Assembly (NCBI GenBank): GCA_937884975.1
Contig: CAKZZS010000081.1
Coordinates: 1 to 21,874, forward strand
Source of the DNA: an uncultured Clostridia bacterium
GTDB taxonomy: Bacteria; Bacillota; Clostridia; Oscillospirales; Acutalibacteraceae
Reading direction: 5' to 3'
DNA length: 21,874 nt
Both the position numbers and the translations under genes were made by a program. Every line of letters starts with the position of its first letter. Within the stretch, counting starts at the first letter, position 1. Under the pieces are notes generated by a model. The model saw only the letters and a list, made by a program, of their open reading frames with translations. It was not told where the DNA came from and did no database searches. Positions 7,628 through 15,034 of this stretch are shown here, one piece after another.

Positions 7628-7663
7628 TTTTACACAACCTTTTTAAATTCGTGTTCCTTTTCG

Positions 7664-8749
7664 TTAATATTTAACAGGGTTTGCGTCAAGATATTTCTTA
7701 ACCATAAGCGCAACCTTGAATACAATTGCGTCGTCAAACTCACGAAGGTCAAGGCCCGTGAGCTTTTTAATCTTTTCAAGACGGTATACCAGAGTATTTC
7801 TGTGAACAAACAGCTTTCTTGACGTCTCACTGACGTTAAGGTTGTTTTCAAAGAATTTCTGGATAGTGAAAAGAGTTTCGCTGTCAAGGCTGTCAATTGA
7901 GCTGCGCTTGAAAATCTCATGTAAAAACATCTCGCACAAAGTCGTGGGAAGCTGATAAATAAGACGCGCAACGCCGAGGTTATCATATCTTACTATTGAC
8001 TTTTCCGTGTCGAATACCTTGCCTACCTCAAGAGAAATCTGGGCTTCCTTGAAGGAACGGGCAAGATCCTTTATGCCGACTACCGTTGTGCCGATGCCGA
8101 CTAAAACGTGAGTGTAATACTCCTGTCCGAGAGAATCGGCAATACTCCTTGCAAGCTTTTCAAGGTCCTTTGAATCAATATTGTTCTTAACCTCCTTGAC
8201 AAGAGCTATATCGGTTTCATTTATATTTATAACAAAATCCTTTGTCTTGTCGGGGAAAAGGTTCTGGATAATACTGAATACGGAAAGGTCGTTCTTTTCT
8301 TCAATTCTAATAAGAAGAACCGCTCTCGTAACGTCGCTCGCAAAACGAAGCTCCTTTGCCTTAAGGTAAATATCGCCGGGCAGAATATTATCAAGAATAA
8401 CGTTCTTAATAAAATTGCTTCTGTCAAACTTTTCGTCGTAATACTGCTTTATGCTTGAAAGCGATACGGTAAGAAGACCGAGACATTTCTCCGAAAGCTC
8501 GTCCGTATTTTCAATAAAAGCAGCATATTCGGGATGCATCTTTGAACCGAAAGGACGGAAAAGATAACCTGCAACCTCAACCTCTTTACCTGCCGAGAAA
8601 ACCTCGGAGGATTCCTTGCTGAGCACTTCACCGATACGGCTCAGCTCGCTGCAGGAAATAATCGTACCCGTCTCGTCAATAACGCCTATGGTACGGTCAA
8701 TTTCGTCGCGCATCTGATGAACTATACCCTGAAAAAGCCTGTTGGACAT
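7664..8749 (-). CDS. CdaR/PucR-type helix-turn-helix regulator
   Basis: The 361-aa protein has an N-terminal segment like the sugar-diacid recognition domain of CdaR proteins (about 1-130, opening with FQGIVHQMRDEIDRTIGVID). A middle region (about 135-270) resembles the GGDEF-like domain of this group. A C-terminal PucR-type HTH lies near 297-350 (NVSETSRKLFVHRNTLVYRLEKI). In E. coli, CdaR activates glucarate/galactarate genes, but no such genes are here. The start is ATG with GGGAGG upstream. A good promoter (8829-8857) lies upstream, and the gene runs into ftsE after 36 bp with no terminator. It therefore may control the FtsEX-M23-S41 operon in response to a small ligand. The ligand is unknown, and 'CdaR' should be read as a family name only. 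Confidence 0.88.
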   Translation of the reverse strand: MSNRLFQGIVHQMRDEIDRTIGVIDETGTIISCSELSRIGEVLSKESSEVFSAGKEVEVAGYLFRPFGSKMHPEYAAFIENTDELSEKCLGLLTVSLSSIKQYYDEKFDRSNFIKNVILDNILPGDIYLKAKELRFASDVTRAVLLIRIEEKNDLSVFSIIQNLFPDKTKDFVININETDIALVKEVKNNIDSKDLEKLARSIADSLGQEYYTHVLVGIGTTVVGIKDLARSFKEAQISLEVGKVFDTEKSIVRYDNLGVARLIYQLPTTLCEMFLHEIFKRSSIDSLDSETLFTIQKFFENNLNVSETSRKLFVHRNTLVYRLEKIKKLTGLDLREFDDAIVFKVALMVKKYLDANPVKY

Positions 8750-8828
8750 TCATATTCCTCCCATTTCACGGTGTTGAAAACGCCGCAAAAAAATCTTTTT
8801 ATACATTTTCACCATTCGATATGTATTC

Positions 8829-8857
8829 ATATTACACAATTTTTCACAAAATTTCAA
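8829..8857 (-). promoter_or_regulatory. Predicted promoter of the cdaR-like/ftsEX operon
   Basis: On the minus strand TTGAAA (8852-8857), a 17-bp spacer and TAATAT (8829-8834) match the sigma-A pattern. They lie about 80 bp before the regulator's start. The motif TCACAAAATT occurs twice on the plus strand at 8844-8853 and 8866-8875, exactly 22 bp apart. It covers the spacer and the region upstream of the -35 box, and could be an operator. Confidence 0.6.
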
Positions 8858-8943
8858 GTAAAAAATCACAAAATTCACATTTTATTCAACATTTTTAACA
8901 AAAACCGAGGTCAATTTTGCATAAAAAAGGAAAAAACGGGCAT

Positions 8944-8970
8944 AAAAAAACCACTTTCAAAGTGGCTTTT
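8944..8970 (-). terminator. Terminator after the pseudouridine synthase gene
   Basis: A perfect 7-bp stem (8951-8957 and 8959-8965) closes on a single unpaired base, so in RNA the innermost pairs will open. It is followed on the minus strand by seven T (8944-8950). It begins right after the stop codon at 8971. The plus-strand side also has a T-run (8967-8972), so it may work both ways. Confidence 0.85.
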
Positions 8971-9693
8971 TTATTCGTCAAAATCACTAATAAGCTTTCT
9001 TTCCTCTTCGGAAATGAGCCTGCATTCGCCCTCTTTGAGCACTTTATCTATGGTCAAATTGCCCATACTCACCCTTTCAAGCCCAATAACTTGATTATTG
9101 ACGAAAGCGAGCATCCGCTTAATCTGGTGGTATTTTCCCTCGCAGATTTTTATTTCAATTTCAGTCTTATCGTCGGAGAGCGTATTTATTTCACATTCTT
9201 TAAAAGAGGTGCCGTCTTTGAGCGTTATCCCCTTTTCAAGCGTTTTAATATCGCTCGAGCTAATCGGTTTTTCGATTTTTGCTCTATAGGTTTTTACAAC
9301 GTGATTTTTCGGAGAAAGAATTTTATGGGCAAATTCACCGTCGTCGGTCAAAAGCAAAAAGCCCGTTGTATCCTTATCGAGTCTGCCTGCCGGAAAAAGT
9401 CCGTCGCGCTTTAATTCATCCGGAACCAAATCGACAACCGTTTTCTTGTTTTTATCGGTCGAAGCGCTTAAAACTCCCTTCGGCTTATTCATCATTATAT
9501 AAACGTGCTTTCTGTAGTCGAGAAGCTCACCGTGGAAAATGATTTCGCTTTTTTCCGGGTCAGCCTTTGCATCAGGAGACAAAACAACCTCACCGTCCAC
9601 AGTCAGTTCGCCCTTTTTAATAAACGAGGCGACCTGTTTTCGTGACAGCGAGGTCTGCGAAGCTATTATTTTGTCAAGCCGTTGATTCTTCAT
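8971..9693 (-). CDS. RsuA/RluB-family rRNA pseudouridine synthase
   Basis: This enzyme converts a specific uridine in rRNA to pseudouridine. The 240-aa protein has an N-terminal S4 RNA-binding domain (about 1-50, MKNQRLDKIIASQTSLSRKQ). The catalytic domain follows, with the motif GRLDKDTTGFLLLT (103-116), whose Asp106 should be the nucleophile. LSPKNHVVKTYRA (about 125-137) and EGKYHQIKRMLA (about 191-202) are typical of the RsuA/RluB/E/F branch. I cannot tell from sequence alone whether the target is 16S (RsuA-like) or 23S (RluB-like). Its start overlaps the end of the DUF4830-like gene by 20 bp, and a terminator follows. Confidence 0.93.
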   Translation of the reverse strand: MKNQRLDKIIASQTSLSRKQVASFIKKGELTVDGEVVLSPDAKADPEKSEIIFHGELLDYRKHVYIMMNKPKGVLSASTDKNKKTVVDLVPDELKRDGLFPAGRLDKDTTGFLLLTDDGEFAHKILSPKNHVVKTYRAKIEKPISSSDIKTLEKGITLKDGTSFKECEINTLSDDKTEIEIKICEGKYHQIKRMLAFVNNQVIGLERVSMGNLTIDKVLKEGECRLISEEERKLISDFDE

Positions 9694-10174
9694 TCCTGTT
9701 ATTCATATCAAACGTATGCATAAAGCCGTCAATTTCAACCGAGCAGATGTCACCGCCGATTACCCTGCCGTCAAGAACAAGCAGGTTTGCCCTTATACAT
9801 ATTTTATTTTCATATCCCGGATAGTTTGTTACCGTGTAGGTCCACTTTTTTACGCGTTTGCCGGCAAAAGCGGTCAGGTCAAAGCCCTGCTGAAGCTGGA
9901 TTTCATTATAGGACGAATATATCTCGTCAAACTCTTCGGGAATAATGACCTCCGTCACCTCAACGCTGTCCTTATCGACCTGCCAGCCGAATCTGTTAAG
10001 AAACGCCAGCCTCTCTTCCTCATTCGAAGCGGCAAGCGACAGCTTATTATCGGCAGAGGTCCCTACCGAGTCGCCGTTTTTTGCAAGAAACGCAAGCATA
10101 AAAATACTCACAAGCGCAAAAACAACTATCACTATTAGCTTGAGCTGATTTCTCTTTACCGAGCAAACAAACAT
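9674..10174 (-). CDS. DUF4830-like membrane-anchored protein
   Basis: The 166-aa protein has one N-terminal membrane segment (about 11-31, LKLIVIVVFALVSIFMLAFL), then an extracytoplasmic domain. The pattern of that domain (FLNRFGWQV, VIIPEEFDEIYSSYNEIQ, QGFDLTAFAGK, VLDGRVIGGDICSVEIDG) matches my memory of DUF4830, a small domain of unknown function common in Clostridia. The reading of 'Asn-Arg-Phe-Gly-Trp' followed by an EEFDE segment is the most characteristic part. The ATG is 5 nt from GAGGTG, which is buried in the outer helix of a nested RNA structure (10175-10275). It overlaps the pseudouridine synthase start by 20 bp. Function is unknown. Confidence 0.8.
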   Translation of the reverse strand: MFVCSVKRNQLKLIVIVVFALVSIFMLAFLAKNGDSVGTSADNKLSLAASNEEERLAFLNRFGWQVDKDSVEVTEVIIPEEFDEIYSSYNEIQLQQGFDLTAFAGKRVKKWTYTVTNYPGYENKICIRANLLVLDGRVIGGDICSVEIDGFMHTFDMNNRNEESTA

Positions 10175-10275
10175 AAAAACACCTCATTGCCTGACTTGTT
10201 CGGCACGACTCAATAACGCCTTACAAAAAATAGGGCGCAAACGGTGCCGACCAGTAATAGATATGCAATGAGGTG
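10175..10275 (-). promoter_or_regulatory. Nested stem structure that sequesters the DUF4830 gene RBS (terminator or cis-regulatory RNA)
   Basis: Three helices are nested. The outer perfect 11-bp helix pairs 10180-10190 with 10265-10275 (CACCTCATTGC). The middle 7-bp helix pairs 10200-10206 with 10244-10250 (TCGGCAC). The inner 5-bp helix pairs 10216-10220 with 10234-10238, with a G:U pair on the minus strand. The minus-strand RNA ends in GAGGTG-UUUUU-AUG, so the outer arm holds the Shine-Dalgarno and is followed by a U-tract (10175-10179). The element begins 7 nt after the stop of the upstream gene and fills the whole intergenic gap. It fits no riboswitch class I can recall. Confidence 0.7.
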
Positions 10276-10281
10276 ATTAAA

Positions 10282-10830
10282 TTATTCCGCTCTTCTGCCG
10301 CCTGCCGACTGTGAAGCCGCAAGCTTTATCTGCTTTCTCGCTCTGCGGATTTCGTTTACGCTGTCCGTAAGCGCGTCGTCCGCCTCGGCAATAATTGACT
10401 CAACAAACTCGTTAGCGGATGTACGCATATCAGTTGCCCATTTCTGCGCCTGATCGGTAAGCTCCGCAGCAGTCTGTCTCGCCTGCTCAACAATGTCGTT
10501 AGCCTGATTCTTTGCCTGCTGCATAATGTCAGCAGCCGCAGACTGAGCGCCCTTGGTAATTTCGTTTTCGGAAACGATTACCTTAGCCTGCTCCTGCGCA
10601 TTAAGGATAATCTGGTTAGCGTCCTTTCTTGCCTGCTCAAGAAGCTCACTGCGCTCGGAAACGATTTTGTTTGCCTGCATAATGACGTCGGGCATAGAAA
10701 GACGAATATCCTCGATAGCCGCCTTGATTACGTCAACATCAACACTCTTGTTCTTTGAAAACGGAACGGTCTTTGCCTCGTCGAGTGCCTGTTCGATTGA
10801 TTCAATTGCTACTTCAATTGGTGTGCTCAT
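10282..10830 (-). CDS. Coiled-coil protein, V-/F-type ATPase subunit-like
   Basis: The 182-aa protein is almost wholly helical and rich in Ala/Gln/Glu, with long heptad stretches (about 48-170, e.g. LEQARKDANQIILNAQEQA and DIVEQARQTAAELTDQAQ). Such proteins beside coaD in Clostridia are often annotated as 'ATPase' or 'V-ATPase subunit H-like'. The resemblance is to the stator coiled coil of F/V-type ATPases or to DivIVA-type proteins, not to a nucleotide-binding enzyme, and no Walker motif is present. It starts 6 bp after coaD and has GGAG upstream, so it is cotranscribed with rsmD-coaD. The true role is unknown. Confidence 0.8.
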   Translation of the reverse strand: MSTPIEVAIESIEQALDEAKTVPFSKNKSVDVDVIKAAIEDIRLSMPDVIMQANKIVSERSELLEQARKDANQIILNAQEQAKVIVSENEITKGAQSAAADIMQQAKNQANDIVEQARQTAAELTDQAQKWATDMRTSANEFVESIIAEADDALTDSVNEIRRARKQIKLAASQSAGGRRAE

Positions 10831-10836
10831 AGGAAT

Positions 10837-11319
10837 TTATCTCCTTATCCTTTTTATTATGTCGTCACGGATTTGTTCGGGAACGAACGGCGTAATATCG
10901 CCGCCGAGAGAACAGACCTGCTTGACGACACTTGAGCTTAAAAACATATTTTCCGCCTGCGTAGTGACGAAAACGGTTTCAAGCTCAGGGTACAGATTCT
11001 TGTTAGTGAGCGCCTGCTGGAATTCGTACTCGAAATCCGACACAGCCCTCAAGCCCTTGACAACCGCAACGGCGCCGACCTTTTTTGCGTAATCGACAAG
11101 AAGTCCGTCATAGGTGTCGATTTCAACATTAGGAATATCGGCTGTGCAGCGGCGAAGAAGCTGTACTCTTTCTTCAGCCGTGAAGCTGTAATTTGTTTTA
11201 TTGTAATTGGACATTACGACCACAATTACCTTGTCAAAAAGCTTTGCGGAACGGTGGATAATATCAAGATGCCCCATCGTTGCCGGGTCAAAGCTGCCGG
11301 GACAAATAGCAATTCTCAT
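10837..11319 (-). CDS. coaD: Phosphopantetheine adenylyltransferase
   Basis: CoaD catalyses the penultimate step of coenzyme A synthesis: 4'-phosphopantetheine plus ATP gives dephospho-CoA. The 160-aa length is standard. The nucleotidyltransferase motif TMGH (14-17) follows CPGSFDPA. The second motif is LSSSVVKQV near the C-terminus, and the substrate loop contains KGLRAVSDFEYEFQ. It overlaps rsmD by 4 bp (ATGA), the usual rsmD-coaD arrangement in bacteria. Confidence 0.97.
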   Translation of the reverse strand: MRIAICPGSFDPATMGHLDIIHRSAKLFDKVIVVVMSNYNKTNYSFTAEERVQLLRRCTADIPNVEIDTYDGLLVDYAKKVGAVAVVKGLRAVSDFEYEFQQALTNKNLYPELETVFVTTQAENMFLSSSVVKQVCSLGGDITPFVPEQIRDDIIKRIRR

Positions 11320-11864
11320 AATTTGGCCTCTGCTTTTCTGTAAACGGTCAAAGCCGTTTTCCCGTATTTATATCTTTTTTGAAAAACAAGGGATTCAATA
11401 TCCTCGGGCAAAAACTCTTCGGCAGAGGTTTCGCATACAATAAGCGCGCCGACCGACGCCTTTTTTGCGCACAGCGGCAAAACCTTTTCACACAGTCCCT
11501 TATTGTACGGCGGATCAATGAAAAATAAATCAAAGGTCCTGTCGGTTGAGGAAATAAAAGCAACGGAGTCCGTATGGGAAACGCTTGCAAACTCCTTAAG
11601 CCTTGTTTTTTCAAGGTTCTTATTTATAACAGAGACCGCCTGCTTGCTCTCGTCAACAAAGTGAGCACTTTTCGCTCCGCGTGAAAGAGCCTCAATTCCA
11701 AGCTGTCCGGAACCGGCAAATAAATCAAGCGCGCGTCTGCCCTCAATTTCAAATTGAATTATGGAGAACAAAGCCTCCTTGACTTTATCGGTGGTAGGTC
11801 TTACGCTGTCGCCCTCAAGGGTGAACAGACGCATACCTCTTGCCGAGCCTGTTATTACTCTCAT
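11316..11864 (-). CDS. rsmD: 16S rRNA (guanine(966)-N2)-methyltransferase RsmD
   Basis: RsmD methylates G966 (E. coli numbering) of 16S rRNA using S-adenosylmethionine. The 182-aa protein has the AdoMet-binding motif ALDLFAGSGQLGIEALSRGA (about 45-64) and the catalytic DPPY at 117-120. The N-terminal RPTTDKVKEALFSII segment is typical. The ATG follows GAGGT at normal spacing, with a promoter starting about 17 bp upstream. It is the first gene of a probable rsmD-coaD-coiled-coil operon. Confidence 0.96.
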   Translation of the reverse strand: MRVITGSARGMRLFTLEGDSVRPTTDKVKEALFSIIQFEIEGRRALDLFAGSGQLGIEALSRGAKSAHFVDESKQAVSVINKNLEKTRLKEFASVSHTDSVAFISSTDRTFDLFFIDPPYNKGLCEKVLPLCAKKASVGALIVCETSAEEFLPEDIESLVFQKRYKYGKTALTVYRKAEAKL

Positions 11865-11880
11865 AACTATACCTCAGTGT

Positions 11881-11910
11881 ATTATCACATTTTTTACACC
11901 TGTTTGTCAA
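11881..11910 (-). promoter_or_regulatory. Predicted promoter of rsmD-coaD
   Basis: TTGACA (11905-11910), an 18-bp spacer and GATAAT (11881-11886) are present on the minus strand. The implied 5' leader before the rsmD ATG at 11864 is only about 10 nt, just enough for the GAGGT site. No terminator was found between the upstream HAD gene and this promoter. Confidence 0.7.
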
Positions 11911-11963
11911 GTTTTTTATGTAAATTTACTTGTTTTTTAGGCTTAAAAGGCTTTATTACGGCA

Positions 11964-12605
11964 TTAAACGAGTATTTTTTCAAGCTCCTTGGGAGTTGAA
12001 ACAAAATTTGTAAGTCCGAGTCGTTCAAGCTCCTGCCTTGTGCGAAAGCCCCAAAGAACCGATATTAAATCAAGTCCGGAATTAAAAGCCGTCTCGGCGT
12101 CAACCTCGCTGTCGCCGACGTAATAAGCCTCGTCCTTTTCGCAGCCGAGTTCTTCAAGAGCCTTATAAACGCCCTGCGGATCGGGTTTTGGGACTACGTT
12201 TTCACTTGTGCCGATAACCGTATCAACCTGCGGAAACATTTTATTGCACAGCGGTATTGCCGCAAAGTCCGCCTTATTTGTAACAATAGCCATTTTAATA
12301 CCCGCTTTTTTAAGGCTTGAAAGCAATTCGCTTATTCCGTCATACGGACGGGTATTTTTTTCCATATTCTCTTTATAGTATTCCTTAAAAAGAGAAAAAG
12401 CCTTTTCAAATTCGTCCTCATTTATTCCTTCGGGGACCGCTCTTTCAACAAGCACTCTTACGCCGTTACCGACAAATCTTCTTATTTCTTCAAGACTTCT
12501 TTCCGGAAAGCCGCAGCTTTTCATTGCAAAGTTTACCGCGTCGCGTAAATCCTCAAGCGTATTTAAAAGCGTGCCGTCCAAATCGAATATTACCGCTTTT
12601 TTCAT
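11964..12605 (-). CDS. HAD-superfamily phosphatase, phosphoglycolate phosphatase-like
   Basis: The 213-aa protein begins with the HAD motif I FDLDGTLLNT, giving nucleophile Asp8 and acid/base Asp10. A cap domain (about 15-85) follows, then motif II IVTNK (about 110-114), the motif III Lys region (VVPKPDPQGVYKAL) and motif IV YYVGDSEVDAETA. This matches the Gph/PpaX group of haloacid dehalogenase phosphatases. The exact substrate (phosphoglycolate, pyrophosphate or another) cannot be read from sequence. The ATG at 12605 overlaps the uvrC TGA by one base and has GGAG 8 nt upstream. A TTG one codon earlier is the less likely start. Confidence 0.92.
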   Translation of the reverse strand: MKKAVIFDLDGTLLNTLEDLRDAVNFAMKSCGFPERSLEEIRRFVGNGVRVLVERAVPEGINEDEFEKAFSLFKEYYKENMEKNTRPYDGISELLSSLKKAGIKMAIVTNKADFAAIPLCNKMFPQVDTVIGTSENVVPKPDPQGVYKALEELGCEKDEAYYVGDSEVDAETAFNSGLDLISVLWGFRTRQELERLGLTNFVSTPKELEKILV

Positions 12606-14446
12606 CAATTTTTCTCCGAATTAAAATATTCATAAATGCTTTTTGCATTTTTTTCACTTATTCCCTTTACCTCTTTAAGCTGTTCAACGTCGGCACTCTT
12701 AACTGCGCCGACAGTCTTGAAATGCTTTAAGAGAGCTTTTGCCTTCGCTTCGCCTATTCCGTCAATTTCGGTAAAGCGCGAGGAAAGAGAACGCTTTGTA
12801 TGCTTTTTATGGTGATAGGAAATTGCAAAGCGATGAACCTCATCCTGAATTGACGTGACGAGGGAAAAGACGCGCTTGTTGCTGTTAATCGCAAGCTCTC
12901 CGCCGCCGTAGGCAATTGCCCTTGTACGGTGCTTCGAATCCTTCACCATACCGAAAAGCGGAATATCAAGATTAAAGCTTTCAAGCACCGGCTTTACCGC
13001 ATTAACCTGACCAATACCGCCGTCAAGAAGTATAAGGTCGGGCAGTCTGCCGAAGCCTTCTTTGGTGTCGCTTTCTTTAAAATATTCGTTAAACCTACGT
13101 GTGAGCACCTCGTTCATTGAGGCGTAGTCATCGTTGGTAAAGTCCTTTATAATAAAGCGTCTGTAGCCCTTTTTATAAGGTCTGCCGTCTTTAAAGACAA
13201 CCATTCCGCCTACGGTATCACTGCCTGCGGTGTGAGAAATATCGTAGCTTTCAATAAATTCGGGCGTTTTTGAAAGTCCGAGAATGTTTCCGAGCTCCTC
13301 AAGCGCCTGAATATCCTTTCCTATTTTTCCGCTGTGCTGGGCAAGTCTTTCAGCGGCGTTTTCATGACAGAGCTTAACTATCTGCAGCTGCTCCGCTTTT
13401 TTGGGAACGGTTACCTCGCACTTTTTATTCCGAAGCTTAGTCAAATACTGTTCAAGCAATTCCTTATCGTTAACCTCGCCGTCAAGGGTTACGCGTTTAG
13501 GCACGTCCACCCTGCCCGACTGGTAGTAACGAAGCACGGCTTCACGCCTTAACTCCTCCGGCTCGGTGCCGTCATTTTCAAGAATATAGTCTGACGAATC
13601 AAAGAGCCGACTGTCCTTAAAGCGCATTACCATAAGGCATATATTTTTGTTATCCTTTGCAAAGGCAAAAACATCCTGCTCCTCAATAACGTTTGAGTAC
13701 ACCTTCTGCTTTTGTTTTATTCTTTTGACCGCGTTTATCCTGTCGCGGATTTTTGCAGCCTTTTCAAATTCAAGGTTTTCACTCGCCTCGTTCATTTCTT
13801 CAGTCAGCTTTTCAAGAACATCTTTTCCGCCGCCCTTTAAAAATTCAACGGCGCAGTTAAACGCTTCGAGATATTCCTCTCTTGTTTGCTTGCCTGCGCA
13901 CAAGCCCATACACTGGTTTATATAGAAATTAAGGCACGGGCGGTTTTTACGGGAAATGTCACGCGGAAAGGTCTTATTACACTGCGGAAGAAAGAAAATC
14001 TTTTTTGCCGCGTCAATACTCTGTTTTGCAGAAAAAGCGCTTAAATACGGTCCGAGATATTCGGCGTTTTCATCGTCCTGACGGTAGGTAAAGGAAATTG
14101 ACGGGTACTCGCCCTTGGTGATTTTAATGTAGCTGTAGCCCTTATCGTCCTTTAAAAGAATGTTGTATTTAGGCGAATGCTGCTTGATAAGCGAGCATTC
14201 AAGCACAAGGCACTCAAACTCACTGTCGGTAAGAATTACGTCAAAATCGTCGACGTTTTCAACCATCTTCCTGACCTTAACGGGATGATTATTCTGCGAA
14301 CCGAAATACTGACTTACGCGGTTTTTAAGCGCCTTTGCCTTTCCGATATAGATAATCTCACCCTTTGAGTTTTTCATTATATAAACTCCGGGCGTTTTCG
14401 GCAAAGCCATCGCTTTTTTACGAAGCACGGACATTTTCGGATTCAC
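12605..14446 (-). CDS. uvrC: Excinuclease ABC subunit UvrC
   Basis: UvrC makes both incisions in nucleotide excision repair. The 613-aa protein has an N-terminal GIY-YIG nuclease (about 18-95, PGVYIMKNSKGEIIYIGKAK) and four cysteines at 156, 171, 179 and 183 in the spacing of the [4Fe-4S] site described for UvrC. A UVR domain (about 200-235) contacts UvrB. The RNase H-like 5' nuclease carries Asp402 (YDISHTAG), Asp475 (LLDGG) and His538, and tandem helix-hairpin-helix motifs end the protein. GTG at 14446 is chosen because GGAGG lies 8 nt upstream; the GTG at 14455 is part of that ribosome binding site. The HPr terminator lies only about 25 bp before the ribosome binding site. Confidence 0.97.
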   Translation of the reverse strand: MNPKMSVLRKKAMALPKTPGVYIMKNSKGEIIYIGKAKALKNRVSQYFGSQNNHPVKVRKMVENVDDFDVILTDSEFECLVLECSLIKQHSPKYNILLKDDKGYSYIKITKGEYPSISFTYRQDDENAEYLGPYLSAFSAKQSIDAAKKIFFLPQCNKTFPRDISRKNRPCLNFYINQCMGLCAGKQTREEYLEAFNCAVEFLKGGGKDVLEKLTEEMNEASENLEFEKAAKIRDRINAVKRIKQKQKVYSNVIEEQDVFAFAKDNKNICLMVMRFKDSRLFDSSDYILENDGTEPEELRREAVLRYYQSGRVDVPKRVTLDGEVNDKELLEQYLTKLRNKKCEVTVPKKAEQLQIVKLCHENAAERLAQHSGKIGKDIQALEELGNILGLSKTPEFIESYDISHTAGSDTVGGMVVFKDGRPYKKGYRRFIIKDFTNDDYASMNEVLTRRFNEYFKESDTKEGFGRLPDLILLDGGIGQVNAVKPVLESFNLDIPLFGMVKDSKHRTRAIAYGGGELAINSNKRVFSLVTSIQDEVHRFAISYHHKKHTKRSLSSRFTEIDGIGEAKAKALLKHFKTVGAVKSADVEQLKEVKGISEKNAKSIYEYFNSEKN

Positions 14447-14478
14447 TTTTATCACCTCCGTCGAATACTATCACAAAG

Positions 14479-14504
14479 AAAAAGGCACACCTATACGGTG
14501 TGCC
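14479..14504 (-). terminator. Terminator after ptsH
   Basis: A perfect 8-bp GC-rich stem (14484-14491 and 14497-14504) has a 5-nt loop. On the minus strand it is followed by a T-rich tract (14475-14483, interrupted once). No promoter was found between it and uvrC, so some readthrough is needed to express uvrC and the HAD gene from ptsH. Confidence 0.85.
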
Positions 14505-14519
14505 GTAATTTTCACTTTT

Positions 14520-14783
14520 TTATTCAGCAAAAGCCGAATCAACAAGCTTAACAAGCTCATCAACTGCCTGCTGCTCATCGGGGCCCTCGGCAATTACACG
14601 AATTTCCGCGCCGCCCATAATACCGAGTGAAAGCACACCGAGAAGACTCTTGGCATTGACACGGCGTTCATCCTTTTCAACCCAGATGGTTGATTTAAAA
14701 CCGTTTGCAAGCTGAATAAAGAACGTTGCCGGACGAGCGTGTAAACCGACCTGATTTTTAACAGTAACCTCTTTAGTACACAT
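14520..14783 (-). CDS. ptsH: HPr phosphocarrier protein of the PTS
   Basis: HPr relays phosphate from EI to sugar-specific EII components and, in Gram-positives, is also the signal for carbon catabolite repression. The 87-aa protein has the active-site His15 in GLHARPA and the regulatory Ser46 in NAKSLLGVLSLG, the site used by HPr kinase. His15 distinguishes it from the Crh paralogue, which has Gln there. No ptsI follows, so this is a stand-alone HPr gene. It has its own strong promoter upstream and a terminator downstream. Confidence 0.95.
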   Translation of the reverse strand: MCTKEVTVKNQVGLHARPATFFIQLANGFKSTIWVEKDERRVNAKSLLGVLSLGIMGGAEIRVIAEGPDEQQAVDELVKLVDSAFAE

Positions 14784-14846
14784 TATTTTCTACCCCAATC
14801 AATATAAATTCAATTTTTAATCCAATTTCAATGTTGTCACTATCAT

Positions 14847-14897
14847 ATTATAGCACAAATCTTGTCCCCGTCAACACTTCGGTCACAATATATTGTG
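14847..14897 (-). promoter_or_regulatory. ptsH promoter with upstream palindrome
   Basis: TTGACG (14869-14874), a 16-bp spacer and TATAAT (14847-14852) are present on the minus strand, with TGC before TATAAT giving an extended -10. The leader to the ATG is about 57 nt. A perfect 14-bp palindrome CACAATATATTGTG (14884-14897) begins 10 bp upstream of the -35 box and is a candidate operator. The rest of the 251-bp gap holds a 7-bp inverted repeat (14948-14954 and 14968-14974) and another TATAAT near 14990, with no clear -35. Confidence 0.72.
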
Positions 14898-15034
14898 TGT
14901 TTGGGTAAAAATCATTACCTGGAACAAAGTGCGAACCCATTGACGGCTGTTATTTGTGCAAAATGACAATAACAAATCAACCAGTATGTATATTATACAC
15001 AAAAAAATTAAATTTGAAAATCGGCAAAATGCAC

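Noticed and set aside
11941..11963. Possible terminator after the HAD gene (AAGCCTTTTAAGCC).
   Set aside because: The elements are direct, not inverted, repeats, so no hairpin forms.
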